A DNA stretch of 64,000 bases, taken from Streptococcus sanguinis (GTDB lineage: Bacteria; Bacillota; Bacilli; Lactobacillales; Streptococcaceae). Made by a program: the position numbers and the translations under genes. The notes beneath the pieces were generated by a model that saw nothing but the letters and a program-made list of their open reading frames with translations, made no database searches and was not told the DNA's origin. The stretch's first letter is position 1. Each line of letters begins with the position of its first letter. The stretch lies in assembly GCF_026781265.1 (NCBI RefSeq), contig NZ_JAKUVC010000009.1, positions 62,001 to 126,000 of the forward strand, in the 5' to 3' direction. Shown here one piece after another: positions 36,458 through 44,682 of this stretch.

Positions 36458-37606
36458 ATGGCAAAGAAACAAAAAAAATTAGACGAAATCTCAAAGAAAT
36501 TCGGCGATGAGCGCCAAAAAGCCTTGGATAATGCCCTGAAAAACATTGAAAAGGACTTCGGTAAGGGAGCCATTATGCGTCTTGGCGAGCGGGCAGAGCA
36601 AAAGGTTCAAGTTATGAGTTCAGGCTCTTTGGCCTTGGATATTGCCCTTGGTGCTGGTGGTTACCCTAAGGGACGGATTATTGAAATCTATGGTCCAGAG
36701 TCTTCTGGTAAGACAACCGTTGCTCTTCACGCAGTTGCTCAAGCGCAAAAAGAAGGTGGTATCGCAGCCTTTATCGATGCTGAGCATGCTTTGGATCCGT
36801 CATATGCGGCTGCTCTAGGTGTTAATATTGATGAGTTGCTGTTGTCTCAACCGGATTCTGGAGAACAGGGACTGGAAATTGCCGGTAAGCTGATTGACTC
36901 AGGTGCGGTGGACTTGGTGGTTGTGGACTCCGTTGCAGCCCTGGTACCACGTGCAGAAATTGATGGCGATATTGGTGACAGCCATGTCGGCTTGCAGGCT
37001 CGGATGATGAGCCAGGCTATGCGCAAACTGTCTGCTTCTATCAACAAAACGAAGACGATTGCGATTTTCATTAACCAGCTGCGTGAAAAAGTTGGCGTTA
37101 TGTTTGGCAATCCTGAAACAACACCAGGTGGTCGTGCACTGAAGTTCTATGCTTCTGTCCGTTTGGATGTCCGTGGTAATACTCAAATCAAGGGAACTGG
37201 TGATGAGAAGGATACTAATGTTGGTAAAGAAACCAAGATCAAGGTCGTTAAAAATAAGGTAGCTCCGCCATTCAAAGAAGCCTTCGTGGAAATCATGTAT
37301 GGAGAAGGTATTTCTAAGACAGGTGAGTTGATTAAGATTGCGACTGATTTGGATATCATCAAAAAAGCTGGTGCTTGGTACTCCTACAATGATGAAAAAA
37401 TCGGCCAAGGTTCTGAAAATGCTAAGAAGTACTTGGCTGATCATCCAGAAGTCTTTGATGAAATTGACCGCCAGGTCCGTGTACGCTATGGTTTGATTGA
37501 AGGCGATGACTTGGCAGAAGCAGTTGGCAGCAAGGCTGACAGCCCTGTGGAAACGATGGAAGAAGTGACTCTGGATTTGGACGATGCTATCGAAATTGAA
37601 GAGTAA
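36458..37606 (+). CDS. recA: Recombinase RecA
   Basis: 382 residues. Walker A GPESSGKT (about 77), Walker [11 protein letters not shown], loop L1/L2 regions and the acidic C-terminal tail ([11 protein letters not shown]) are all present. Central to homologous recombination, DNA repair and natural transformation. An in-frame lysine-rich N-terminus ([14 protein letters not shown]) is typical of streptococci. Ribosome binding site AACAGGAGAA. No dinF or lytA follows here, unlike pneumococcus; spx is next. Confidence 0.98.
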   Translation: MAKKQKKLDEISKKFGDERQKALDNALKNIEKDFGKGAIMRLGERAEQKVQVMSSGSLALDIALGAGGYPKGRIIEIYGPESSGKTTVALHAVAQAQKEGGIAAFIDAEHALDPSYAAALGVNIDELLLSQPDSGEQGLEIAGKLIDSGAVDLVVVDSVAALVPRAEIDGDIGDSHVGLQARMMSQAMRKLSASINKTKTIAIFINQLREKVGVMFGNPETTPGGRALKFYASVRLDVRGNTQIKGTGDEKDTNVGKETKIKVVKNKVAPPFKEAFVEIMYGEGISKTGELIKIATDLDIIKKAGAWYSYNDEKIGQGSENAKKYLADHPEVFDEIDRQVRVRYGLIEGDDLAEAVGSKADSPVETMEEVTLDLDDAIEIEE

Positions 37607-37641
37607 TTTTGCAAAATAGGTCGCAAGACCGATGGTTTTTG

Positions 37642-37676
37642 TGATATAATAGACTACGATATTAGTATCGTGTAGC
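37642..37676 (+). promoter_or_regulatory. spx promoter with hairpin at the transcript start
   Basis: TGATATAAT (37642-37650) extended -10. Immediately downstream, CTACGATA and TATCG(TG)TAG form an inverted repeat (37654-37675) that would be the first nucleotides of the mRNA, or an operator over the start site. Confidence 0.55.
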
Positions 37677-37691
37677 GAAAGGAGTACTTAC

Positions 37692-38090
37692 ATGATAACA
37701 ATCTATACTGTCTCAAGTTGTACTAGTTGTAAAAAAGCAAAAACCTGGCTAAACGCTCATCAATTAACTTATAAAGAACAAAATTTAGGCAAAGAAGGCA
37801 TCACCAAAGAAGAACTTCTGGATATTTTAACCAAAACAGAAAATGGTATCGCGAGCATTGTTTCATCGAAAAATCGCTATGCTAAGGGTTTGGGTGTTGA
37901 CATTGAAGAGTTGAGTGTCAACGAAGTTCTTGACATCATCATGGAGACCCCGCGTATTTTGAAAAGTCCTATCTTAGTGGATGATAAACGTCTCCAAGTT
38001 GGTTACAAAGAAGATGATATCCGTGCTTTTCTGCCACGTTCTGTTCGCAATGTTGAAAATGCAGAAGCTCGTCTGCGGGCAGCTCTCTAA
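37692..38090 (+). CDS. spx: Spx-family RNA-polymerase-binding regulator
   Basis: 132 residues of the ArsC/Spx family, thioredoxin-like. The redox switch CxxC is present (C10 and C13 in VSSCTSCKKA), as in stress-controlling Spx, and the RNA-polymerase-binding interface region RPRILKSPILVD-like (PRILKSPILVDDKRLQVGY, about residues 87-105) is conserved. Spx binds the alpha subunit C-terminal domain to redirect transcription in thiol stress. Streptococci carry two or more Spx proteins; which one this is (SpxA1 or SpxA2) cannot be settled here. Ribosome binding site AAAGGAG. Confidence 0.93.
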   Translation: MITIYTVSSCTSCKKAKTWLNAHQLTYKEQNLGKEGITKEELLDILTKTENGIASIVSSKNRYAKGLGVDIEELSVNEVLDIIMETPRILKSPILVDDKRLQVGYKEDDIRAFLPRSVRNVENAEARLRAAL

Positions 38091-38106
38091 TCTTTGAAAA
38101 TAACTG

Positions 38107-38141
38107 AAAGAGTCGGGAAGAGAATCTCGGCTCTTCTTTTT
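38107..38141 (+). terminator. Terminator after spx
   Basis: AAGAGTCG..: CGGCTCTT imperfect stem (one G-U pair) with 9-10 nt loop and CTTTTT. Confidence 0.65.
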
Positions 38142-38177
38142 GTTCGGGTTGACAGAGGGCTTTGGCGACTGGATGGA

Positions 38178-38205
38178 TTGACAAGGAGCAGAACTGTGAT
38201 ACAAT
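38178..38205 (+). promoter_or_regulatory. Promoter of first DUF1307-type lipoprotein gene
   Basis: Perfect -35 TTGACA (38178-38183), 16-nt spacer ending TGTGA, TACAAT (38200-38205). Confidence 0.75.
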
Positions 38206-38225
38206 ATCTCTGAGGAGGATGGAAG

Positions 38226-38798
38226 ATGAAGAAAATTTTAGTAGGACTGGGATTGAGTGTGGCACTGTTAGCAGGCTGTGGACATAAAAAAACAGAGACG
38301 AATTCGAATGCGGCTGACAAGAAAGAAATCAGCAATAATCTGCCTATCATTGATAATGCCAAGCAGCAGGAAGTGATTACTCGAACGCTTGTTTTTCCAA
38401 AGGATGAACGAGGAAATCAGCAGAGTCAGACAGTGACTTATCAGGGAGAGCATTTCAAACGCTTGGTCGTTGAAAGGCTGACTGCGACTGATGATGAGAT
38501 GAAAGAAGCCATCAAGCAAATGGGGCTGGAGGAAGCGCAGAAGTCGCTCAATGAGTCACTGGAGCAGGATGCAGACTATGTGCAGGCTCGTGGACTTCAA
38601 GGCTTTAGCGGCTCAGTCACTATTTTGAATGAGAACGAACTGAAAATGACTTCTACCTATGACTTTGAGAGTTTGGATATTGAAAAAGCAGCGTCTATGC
38701 CTTATTTTCAAAATCTCAAGCTCAAAGAAATGATTAAGCTGACGCCAGAAGAATATATCAACAATCTCCTGATGAATGGAGCAGAAGAGCAGAAATAA
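38226..38798 (+). CDS. DUF1307/YehR-like lipoprotein (copy 1)
   Basis: 190 residues. Lipoprotein signal peptide with lipobox LLAGC (Cys19), a short polar tether, then a domain of about 150 residues. Its strand pattern RTLVFP..QTVTYQGEHFKRLVVERL and STYDFESLDIEKAASMPYFQNLK match YehR/DUF1307 lipoproteins. Function unknown. It resembles the next gene in layout (both have TYDFESLD / MTIDPENLD and a final LTPEE..N segment), so the two are diverged tandem paralogues with separate promoters. Its stop codon lies within the loop of its terminator. Confidence 0.85.
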   Translation: MKKILVGLGLSVALLAGCGHKKTETNSNAADKKEISNNLPIIDNAKQQEVITRTLVFPKDERGNQQSQTVTYQGEHFKRLVVERLTATDDEMKEAIKQMGLEEAQKSLNESLEQDADYVQARGLQGFSGSVTILNENELKMTSTYDFESLDIEKAASMPYFQNLKLKEMIKLTPEEYINNLLMNGAEEQK

Positions 38799-38811
38799 AC
38801 TGCTCTTTTTT
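38786..38811 (+). terminator. Terminator overlapping the lipoprotein 3' end
   Basis: AGAGCAG (38786-38792, coding) / CTGCTCT (38800-38806) with the TAA stop in the loop and TTTTT after. Confidence 0.85.
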
Positions 38812-38842
38812 ATTACATTTTAATGACAGAGTGACAATCAGT

Positions 38843-38872
38843 TTGACAGCGCCGTTTTTATAATGATATGAT
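38843..38872 (+). promoter_or_regulatory. Promoter of second DUF1307-type lipoprotein gene
   Basis: TTGACA (38843-38848), 18-nt spacer, TATGAT (38867-38872), with an overlapping TGATAAAAT alternative -10 at 38869-38877. Confidence 0.65.
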
Positions 38873-38903
38873 AAAATCAGCTCAATATTGAAGGAGATAA
38901 GAC

Positions 38904-39446
38904 ATGAGAAAATTAATTGTCTTTTTGCTGGCAGCTTTGGCAATCTTAACAGCCTGCAGTCAGCAGTCAAATAACAGTTCATCCTCACAGGGAGGGGCTG
39001 AAAAAGGAGATATTGTCACTAAGTCCTATAAAACTGAGAAGCAATTAGAACATGGAAAAGAAACCAGAATCTTAACCGTCAGCTACAGCGGACAGAAGTA
39101 TGAGAAGGTTATCCTGCATGTCAGCAAGGCTATTCCTGACAACATCAAGGAAGCTCTGTCAAAACAGGATGTTTCCACCGTAAAGAAGGAAATGCTGTCT
39201 TTGATCGAGGAAGCACTGGGGCTGAAAGAGGCGGTGAATATCACCGGTCTTGACTTGAAAACAGATATGACAGCGGAAGAGATTTCTCTGGAGATGACTA
39301 TCGATCCTGAGAACCTAGACTACGAAGCAGCCAAAAAGCTTCCAAACTACGCGCAGCTGTTTGAGCAAATCGAGACCCTGACTCCGGAAGAATTGCTGAA
39401 CAAGTTTAAGGGAAGCGACGGTGTGGAAGTGCCGTCTTCAAAATAG
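38904..39446 (+). CDS. DUF1307/YehR-like lipoprotein (copy 2)
   Basis: 180 residues. Signal peptide with lipobox ILTAC (Cys18), a Ser/Asn/Gln-rich tether (about residues 19-35), then a YehR-like domain with RILTVSYSGQKYEKVILHVS and LEMTIDPENLDYEAAKKLPNY, ending in LTPEELLNKFKG. Paralogous to the gene just upstream, with only moderate identity, so the duplication is old. Anchored on the outer face of the membrane; ligand unknown. Ribosome binding site AAGGAGATAAG. Confidence 0.85.
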   Translation: MRKLIVFLLAALAILTACSQQSNNSSSSQGGAEKGDIVTKSYKTEKQLEHGKETRILTVSYSGQKYEKVILHVSKAIPDNIKEALSKQDVSTVKKEMLSLIEEALGLKEAVNITGLDLKTDMTAEEISLEMTIDPENLDYEAAKKLPNYAQLFEQIETLTPEELLNKFKGSDGVEVPSSK

Positions 39447-39456
39447 GAAGTTTCCA

Positions 39457-39485
39457 TCCAGTTCTTTGAAGAGAGCTGGATTTTT
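39457..39485 (+). terminator. Terminator after second lipoprotein
   Basis: TCCAGTTCTTT / GAGAGCTGGA stem with G-U pairs, followed by TTTTT. Confidence 0.65.
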
Positions 39486-39564
39486 GCTGGATTTCAGAGC
39501 CAGACTTCGGATAAATATTAGCTAAAGCTTATTGAAAAATTAGGAGAATTCGGGTGAATTAAAT

Positions 39565-39593
39565 TTGTGAAAAGCCTATAATTATGCTATAAT
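39565..39593 (+). promoter_or_regulatory. ireB-ruvX-DUF1292 promoter
   Basis: TTGTGA (39565-39570), 17-nt spacer ending TGC, TATAAT (39588-39593); extended -10. Confidence 0.75.
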
Positions 39594-39623
39594 AGGGATA
39601 TTCTAAAGAAAGAGGGTGTAATT

Positions 39624-39890
39624 GTGGGATTTACAGATGAAACAGTACGTTTTAATCTCGATGATTCAAATAAAAAGGAAATTAGCGAGACTTTGACCGA
39701 TGTCTACAAGTCGCTCAATGAAAAAGGATACAATCCAATCAATCAAATCGTGGGATACGTACTCAGTGGCGATCCTGCGTACGTACCTCGCTATAACAAC
39801 GCTCGCAATCAAATCCGCAAATACGAGCGCGATGAGATTGTTGAGGAGTTGGTTCGTTATTATTTGAAAGGACAAGGCGTCGATCTCTAA
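39624..39890 (+). CDS. ireB: IreB-family regulatory phosphoprotein (UPF0297)
   Basis: 88 residues, the usual size. [11 protein letters not shown] at the N-terminus contains the paired threonine(s) phosphorylated by the PASTA kinase in Enterococcus Ire[21 protein letters not shown] is the conserved core. GTG start at 39624 with AGAGGGTG 9 nt upstream. The stop shares one base with the ruvX ATG. First gene of a conserved three-gene operon. Confidence 0.93.
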   Translation: MGFTDETVRFNLDDSNKKEISETLTDVYKSLNEKGYNPINQIVGYVLSGDPAYVPRYNNARNQIRKYERDEIVEELVRYYLKGQGVDL

Positions 39891-40309
39891 TGAGAATTAT
39901 GGGATTAGATGTGGGCTCAAAAACGGTTGGGGTTGCCATTAGTGATCCTCTTGGTTTTACGGCTCAAGGACTGGAGATTATTCCGATTCATGAAGAAAAG
40001 GGCGAATTTGGCCTAGAGCGCTTGGGCGAGCTGGTTAAAGAATATAAGGTTGATAAGTTTGTTATTGGCCTGCCTAAGAATATGAACAATACCAGCGGAC
40101 CTCGAGTGGAGGCCAGTCAGGCTTATGGTCAGCGGATTGCTGAGCTATTTGTTCTGCCGGTTGACTATCAGGATGAGCGCCTGACGACGGTGGCTGCCGA
40201 GCGCATGCTGGTGGAGCAGGCGGACATTAGCCGCAGCAAGCGTAAGAAAGTTATTGATAAGCTGGCGGCGCAGCTGATTTTGCAGAATTATCTGGATCGA
40301 AATTTTTAG
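39890..40309 (+). CDS. ruvX: Putative Holliday junction resolvase / pre-16S rRNA nuclease RuvX (YqgF)
   Basis: 139 residues, RNase H-like. N-terminal [19 protein letters not shown] with the catalytic Asp, [30 protein letters not shown] (catalytic Glu) and a final [18 protein letters not shown] with the last Asp. The E. coli protein processes the 16S rRNA 5' end; resolvase activity is also reported. Start coupled to ireB. Confidence 0.96.
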   Translation: MRIMGLDVGSKTVGVAISDPLGFTAQGLEIIPIHEEKGEFGLERLGELVKEYKVDKFVIGLPKNMNNTSGPRVEASQAYGQRIAELFVLPVDYQDERLTTVAAERMLVEQADISRSKRKKVIDKLAAQLILQNYLDRNF

Positions 40310-40333
40310 AAAAGAAATGAAGGAGACACTAGT

Positions 40334-40645
40334 ATGACACATGATCATAACCATGACCACGAGCATGAAGAGCGTGAATTAATCACCTTGGTTGACGAGC
40401 AAGGAAACGAAACTTTATTTGAAATTCTTTTGACCATTGACGGTAAGGAAGAGTTTGGCAAGAATTATGTTCTTTTGATTCCGGCTAATGCGGAAGAAGA
40501 TGAGAACGGTGAAGTAGAGATTCAAGCTTATTCCTTTACCGAAAATGAAGATGGTACAGAAGGCGATCTGCAGCCAATCCCAGAAGACTCAGATGCTGAA
40601 TGGGATATGATTGAAGAAGTCTTCAACAGCTTTATGGAGGAGTAA
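40334..40645 (+). CDS. DUF1292 family protein (YrzB-like)
   Basis: 103 residues, strongly acidic. A His/Asp-rich N-terminus ([11 protein letters not shown]) resembling a metal-binding segment, then [20 protein letters not shown], the DUF1292 core, and ...[15 protein letters not shown]. Third member of the widely conserved ireB-ruvX-yrzB operon in Firmicutes. Function unknown; the His-rich start is worth noting as a possible metal site. Confidence 0.9.
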   Translation: MTHDHNHDHEHEERELITLVDEQGNETLFEILLTIDGKEEFGKNYVLLIPANAEEDENGEVEIQAYSFTENEDGTEGDLQPIPEDSDAEWDMIEEVFNSFMEE

Positions 40646-40763
40646 GACTAGCCTAGTCTCATTTCCAGAAATGGACAAGTGCGGGTGAAAAGCTAGCTAA
40701 ACTTGACAGAAGAAGGAAGTAGCCAAGACTCGGCTATTTTCTATCTCGTATCATAAAGATTAG

Positions 40764-40816
40764 AAAGAGGAGCGAGTTGCAATTCAGATTTGAGTTCTGC
40801 TTCGCTGCTCTTTTTT
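40764..40816 (+). terminator. Long terminator-like hairpin directly before folC
   Basis: AAAGAG-GAGCGA pairs with TCGC-TGCTCTTT (one mismatch), with further inner pairing (GCA/TGC, AATTCA/TTGAGTT), then TTTTTT at 40811-40816. The folC ATG is only 10 nt downstream. It could end the ireB operon or act as an attenuator for folC. A weaker TAGCC/GGCTA hairpin lies at 40720-40736. Confidence 0.7.
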
Positions 40817-40826
40817 GGGTAAGAAA

Positions 40827-42059
40827 ATGAATGAAATTGAAGAATGGCTGAACAGCCGAATTGGTCTAAACTTTCGTTCGGGACTAGGGCGAATGCAGCA
40901 GGCAGTGACTCTTTTGGGAAATCCTGAGCGGAGCTATCCAACGATTCATGTAACTGGTACAAATGGCAAAGGTTCTACTATTGCTTTTATGCGTCAGCTG
41001 TTTGCGGGGCATGGTCGAAAGACAGGGAGTTTTACTTCGCCTCACATGATTAGTATTCATGATCGGATTTGTATCAACGGTCAACCGATTGCTTCAGCTG
41101 ATTTTATCCGTCTGGGTCAGCAGGTGCAAAAGATGGAGCAAGAACTGCTCAAAAGCCATGACCAGCTGTCCTATTTTGAAATTCTGACCTTGATTGCTTT
41201 TCTCTATTTCAAGGAGCAGGGAGTGGATTTGGCCTTGATTGAGGTGGGGATTGGCGGACTCTTGGACACGACCAATGTCATTACAGGAGATATTGCGGTC
41301 ATTAGCTCTGTGGGCTTGGACCATCAGGAGACTCTGGGAAGGAGCTTAACGGCGATTGCGGAGCAAAAGGCAGGGATTTTCAAGCCGGGGCGGCCAGCGG
41401 TCATCGGACCACTGCCAGAGGAGGCGCGATTGGTTTGTGAGCAGCGAGCTGAGGAGCTGGGAATAGAACTTTATCAGTATGATCGCGATTTTTCTCTGAC
41501 GAATCAGTCTTTTTCCAATTCGACTATGACCCTACCCAATCTTGAACTGGGACTTAAGGGAGGCTATCAGGAGGAAAATGCAGGGCTGGCTCTGCAGGCA
41601 TTCTTGCTCTTCATGCAGCAGCAGGGCTGGGAAATAGATTCTGCTAAGATTCGGACAGCCTTGCAGGAGACTCGATGGGCAGGGCGTTTGGAAGAAGCCA
41701 GTCCAGGTATTTATCTTGATGGAGCCCATAATCTTCCTGCACTGGAAAGGTTAGTAGAGTTTATCCAAAGCCAGAATGACAAAGAGTGCCTGCTTCTTTT
41801 CGGTGCTCTCAAGCGTAAGGACTATAGCGCTATGCTGGTTTATCTGCGAGAGGCTCTGCCAGATGTTCAGTTGACGGTTACTTCCTTTTCTGATGGAGAT
41901 TCCGTTGGCTCAGCAGAAGCAGAGGGCTTTCTATACGAAAAGGATTATCGGCAGCTTATTCAGAATTTTCGGGAGAGGCAAAACGATAATCAGCTGCTTT
42001 TCATTACGGGATCTCTCTATTTTATTGCAGAAGTCAGATCTTATTTGACAAGTTTATAA
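40827..42059 (+). CDS. folC: Folylpolyglutamate / dihydrofolate synthase
   Basis: 410 residues from ATG 40827 (MNEIEEWLNSRIGLNFRSG is the normal FolC N-terminus). P-loop HVTGTNGKGST (about 43), TSPHMISIHDRI with the Ser/His metal region, and VGIGGLLDTTNVI. Adds glutamates to folates. The ribosome binding site is weak (GGGT) and the start lies just after a terminator-like hairpin, so expression may be controlled by attenuation. Same neighbourhood (folC-lipoprotein-cls-nrdD) as recalled for pneumococcus. Confidence 0.95.
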   Translation: MNEIEEWLNSRIGLNFRSGLGRMQQAVTLLGNPERSYPTIHVTGTNGKGSTIAFMRQLFAGHGRKTGSFTSPHMISIHDRICINGQPIASADFIRLGQQVQKMEQELLKSHDQLSYFEILTLIAFLYFKEQGVDLALIEVGIGGLLDTTNVITGDIAVISSVGLDHQETLGRSLTAIAEQKAGIFKPGRPAVIGPLPEEARLVCEQRAEELGIELYQYDRDFSLTNQSFSNSTMTLPNLELGLKGGYQEENAGLALQAFLLFMQQQGWEIDSAKIRTALQETRWAGRLEEASPGIYLDGAHNLPALERLVEFIQSQNDKECLLLFGALKRKDYSAMLVYLREALPDVQLTVTSFSDGDSVGSAEAEGFLYEKDYRQLIQNFRERQNDNQLLFITGSLYFIAEVRSYLTSL

Positions 42060-42060
42060 A

Positions 42061-42089
42061 TTGACCGCAAGGTTCCGCTTTGGTACAAT
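42061..42089 (+). promoter_or_regulatory. Promoter of the Ser-rich lipoprotein gene
   Basis: TTGACC (42061-42066), 17-nt spacer ending TGG, TACAAT (42084-42089), starting one base after the folC stop. Confidence 0.75.
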
Positions 42090-42115
42090 AAAGACAGAAG
42101 AAAAAGGAGAATACT

Positions 42116-42595
42116 ATGGCAATTTCTAAAAAGTTAATGTTTTCAGGTCTAACTGCTGCGGCTGTTTTGGCCTTGGCAGCTTGCGGTTCTAATCAGAACC
42201 AGACGGCACCTTCCTCTCAGTCTCAGTCAGTCGCTTCCAGCAAGCCAGCAGAGTCTTCGTCGATAGCTAGCACGTCTAGTGCTGCCAATAGTAGCTCATC
42301 TGCTTCAGCATCCTCTTCTGAGCAAGCAGCCAGTGGCGAGCTGGATGGCAGCTATCAGACAAGTCATGAAGGCGATCAGCTGACCTTACAGATTTCAGGA
42401 ACTACTGGCCAGCTGACCAAGGTCGAGGCGGATGGTGATCAGGAAATTGAACAGGTTCAGATTGATGCTACCAACCAGACTATGGTCATTGGAGATGATG
42501 TCAAGCGCTATCGCATTGAGGGCAATCAGCTGACTATCGAGGACCTTTCCCAAGAGCCTTATGACGATGACACACTGGTCTTTACCAAACAATGA
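42116..42595 (+). CDS. Ser-rich lipoprotein of unknown function
   Basis: 159 residues: lipoprotein signal with lipobox ALAAC (Cys23), a low-complexity Ser/Ala/Gln linker (about residues 25-75) spanning the wall, then a domain of about 85 residues beginning GELDGSYQTSHEGDQLTLQIS and ending DDTLVFTKQ, predicted mainly beta. I do not recognise the fold; it looks like a small lipocalin-like or YdhI-type beta domain but this is not established. Own promoter; located between folC and cls. Confidence 0.8.
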   Translation: MAISKKLMFSGLTAAAVLALAACGSNQNQTAPSSQSQSVASSKPAESSSIASTSSAANSSSSASASSSEQAASGELDGSYQTSHEGDQLTLQISGTTGQLTKVEADGDQEIEQVQIDATNQTMVIGDDVKRYRIEGNQLTIEDLSQEPYDDDTLVFTKQ

Positions 42596-42729
42596 TGAAA
42601 GAGTCCTGTCTTTATGGGCTTTTCCTTTTATCACTTACAATCTTGCAGTGAAATTCTTAGGATAGTAGTATTCAAAATCTGTGTTTAGATTTTCATCGGT
42701 TAGAAATATAATTTGCATTGATATAAACG

Positions 42730-42758
42730 TTGTTTTAAGGCAGTTTTACTGCTATACT
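42730..42758 (+). promoter_or_regulatory. cls promoter
   Basis: TTGTTT (42730-42735), 17-nt spacer ending TGC, TATACT (42753-42758). Confidence 0.6.
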
Positions 42759-42787
42759 AGAATATATGCAATGAGATAGGAGAGTGT

Positions 42788-44323
42788 ATGACTTTCAGGA
42801 AATTCCGCTTATTAATGTCAAAATACGGTTTCAGCATTATTATTATGCTGCTGGAGCTGGTCTTTGTCTTTGTGGCGTTTTTCTATTTAAATGAGATTGC
42901 GCCCAACTGGCTGTCAGTAGTCATGATTGTGTTCTTGTATATCGGAACCATTTTAGCCATTGTCAACCGCAATATGCCGCCGGAGAACAAGGTGACCTGG
43001 CTCCTGATTGCTGTCGTGCCGGTCTTTGGCTTCCTGCTTTATCTAATGTTTGGTGAGCGGCGGCTGTCTAAAAAAGAAATGATTCAGCTGGAAAATATGG
43101 ACTCTATGAAATTTCGAGAGGACAATAGTTATGAGCTTCGTGTCCAGCTGAAACAGGAAAACAAGTCGGCTTATGGTATTATCAAGTCGCTGTTGAGTAT
43201 GGACAATAATGCGGATGTCTATGATGGTACAGCTTCTCGCTATTTTCCCATCGGAGAGGAGATGTTTGAGGCCATGCTGGCTGATCTGCGAACTGCTGAG
43301 AAATTCATTTTTCTGGAATATTATACCATCGATGAAGGGCTAATGTGGGACAGTATTCTGGAAATCTTGGTTGAAAAAGCTGCTCAGGGCGTTGAAGTCA
43401 AGCTGCTCTATGATGATATTGGCTGCATGGCTACTTTGCCGGGTGATTATACACGTAAGCTGCGCAAGATGGGTATCGAAGCTTATAAGTTTAACAAGGT
43501 GATTCCGCGAATGACGGTATCCTACAACAACCGTGACCACCGCAAGATCTTGGTGATTGACGGCCAGGTTGGCTATACTGGCGGCATCAATCTGGCTGAC
43601 GAGTATATCAATCATATCGTTCGTTTTGGCCACTGGAAAGATGGCGGTGTGCGCTTGGAAGGTCGGGCGGTTAAGGCTCTGACACGGCTTTTTCTCATGA
43701 ACTGGTATATCAACCGCGGTGAAATCACAGACTTTGACAGATACCATCTGGAAAATAAAGCTGTCGAAGGCAAAGGGCTTTACATTCCCTATGGAAGCGG
43801 TCCTAAGCCTATTTATAAGGGTCAGGTTGGCAAAACGGTCTATCAAAATATCATCAGTCAGGCTACGGACTATGTCTACATTACCACGCCTTATCTGATT
43901 ATTGACTATGACCTGACGGAGGATATTAAGAATGCTGCTATGCGGGGAGTGGATGTCCGCATCGTGACTCCTTTCATTCCGGACAAGAAGCTGATTCAGA
44001 TTGTTACTCGCGGTTCCTACTCGGATCTGATGGAAGCAGGGGTTAAGATTTTTGAGTATACACCAGGTTTTATCCACAGTAAGAACGTGTTGGCCGATGA
44101 TGAATTTGCTGTGGTAGGGACGATTAACTTTGACTACCGCAGTCTGGTACACCACTATGAAAATGCAGTTCTGATGTACCAAACAGAGAATCTCTCAGCT
44201 ATTAAGGAAAATTTTGAAGCCATTTTTAAGGCTTCTGAGGAGATTCTTCCTGAAAACCTCCATAGCACTTGGTATCGACGCTTTATCAAAGAAATCATGC
44301 AGCTCTTTGCACCCATGCTCTAA
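42788..44323 (+). CDS. cls: Cardiolipin synthase
   Basis: 511 residues. Two N-terminal membrane helices (about 12-32 and 36-58) and a third near 70-88, then a phospholipase D superfamily enzyme with two HxKxxxxD motifs: HRKILVID (H251) and HSKNVLADD (H430). Condenses two phosphatidylglycerols to cardiolipin. Length fits bacterial ClsA-like enzymes of Gram-positives. A terminator follows 36 nt after the stop. Confidence 0.96.
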   Translation: MTFRKFRLLMSKYGFSIIIMLLELVFVFVAFFYLNEIAPNWLSVVMIVFLYIGTILAIVNRNMPPENKVTWLLIAVVPVFGFLLYLMFGERRLSKKEMIQLENMDSMKFREDNSYELRVQLKQENKSAYGIIKSLLSMDNNADVYDGTASRYFPIGEEMFEAMLADLRTAEKFIFLEYYTIDEGLMWDSILEILVEKAAQGVEVKLLYDDIGCMATLPGDYTRKLRKMGIEAYKFNKVIPRMTVSYNNRDHRKILVIDGQVGYTGGINLADEYINHIVRFGHWKDGGVRLEGRAVKALTRLFLMNWYINRGEITDFDRYHLENKAVEGKGLYIPYGSGPKPIYKGQVGKTVYQNIISQATDYVYITTPYLIIDYDLTEDIKNAAMRGVDVRIVTPFIPDKKLIQIVTRGSYSDLMEAGVKIFEYTPGFIHSKNVLADDEFAVVGTINFDYRSLVHHYENAVLMYQTENLSAIKENFEAIFKASEEILPENLHSTWYRRFIKEIMQLFAPML

Positions 44324-44359
44324 TGCAAGAGGTGGGCAAGTTCTGCAGTAATATACAGA

Positions 44360-44388
44360 AAATCTGAGGCGGAAGTCTCAGATTTTTT
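44360..44388 (+). terminator. Terminator after cls
   Basis: AAATCTGAG / CTCAGATTT perfect 9-bp stem, 8-nt loop, TTTTT. Confidence 0.88.
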
Positions 44389-44452
44389 GCATGTACTTTT
44401 ACTAATCGTGCTGAGATGTGTTCTTGTCATTTTTTCTTTTATAGGGGGGCGG

Positions 44453-44476
44453 ATTTTTGCTCTGTTTTTACGAATG
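44453..44476 (+). promoter_or_regulatory. Candidate competence (cin/SigX) promoter
   Basis: TACGAATG (44469-44476) matches the cin-box TACGAATA at 7 of 8 positions, and TTTTT (44453-44457) stands 11 nt upstream, the T-tract spacing seen at SigX promoters. It precedes a 47-codon gene and the GT-C-like gene. Confidence 0.5.
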
Positions 44477-44500
44477 TAAAAAATAAAGGAATTTTTTAAG

Positions 44501-44644
44501 ATGACAATGGAGAAAATTTCCAGTCAGCCGCTTGCTTATGAAACGAGAGAGTATCGCTGTTTTCGGGAATTGGAGGAACTGGCTAGGAACTATAATGCTC
44601 AGAAGAAGGGTCAAGAGAAAGCTGACAGGAGGACAGGAATTTGA
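44501..44644 (+). CDS. Small basic protein (47 residues), possibly competence-induced
   Basis: ATG 44501 to TGA 44642-44644; AAAGGA lies 10 nt upstream. The product is charged, without signal peptide or membrane helix (FRELEELARNYNAQKKGQEK..). I do not recognise it. It lies between cls and nrdD, where pneumococcus has competence-induced ccs4, as I recall, and directly behind the cin-like box. Its stop codon overlaps the -10 (TGATATACT, 44642-44650) of the next gene. Coding status is inferred from the frame, ribosome binding site and context. Confidence 0.5.
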   Translation: MTMEKISSQPLAYETREYRCFRELEELARNYNAQKKGQEKADRRTGI

Positions 44645-44682
44645 TATACTAGATGGGACTGATATCAAGGAGAATATTTTAT

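Noticed and set aside
43340-44182. 280-residue open frame on the minus strand inside cls
   Set aside because: It is a shadow of a clear cardiolipin synthase gene, has no ribosome binding site and no recognisable domain.
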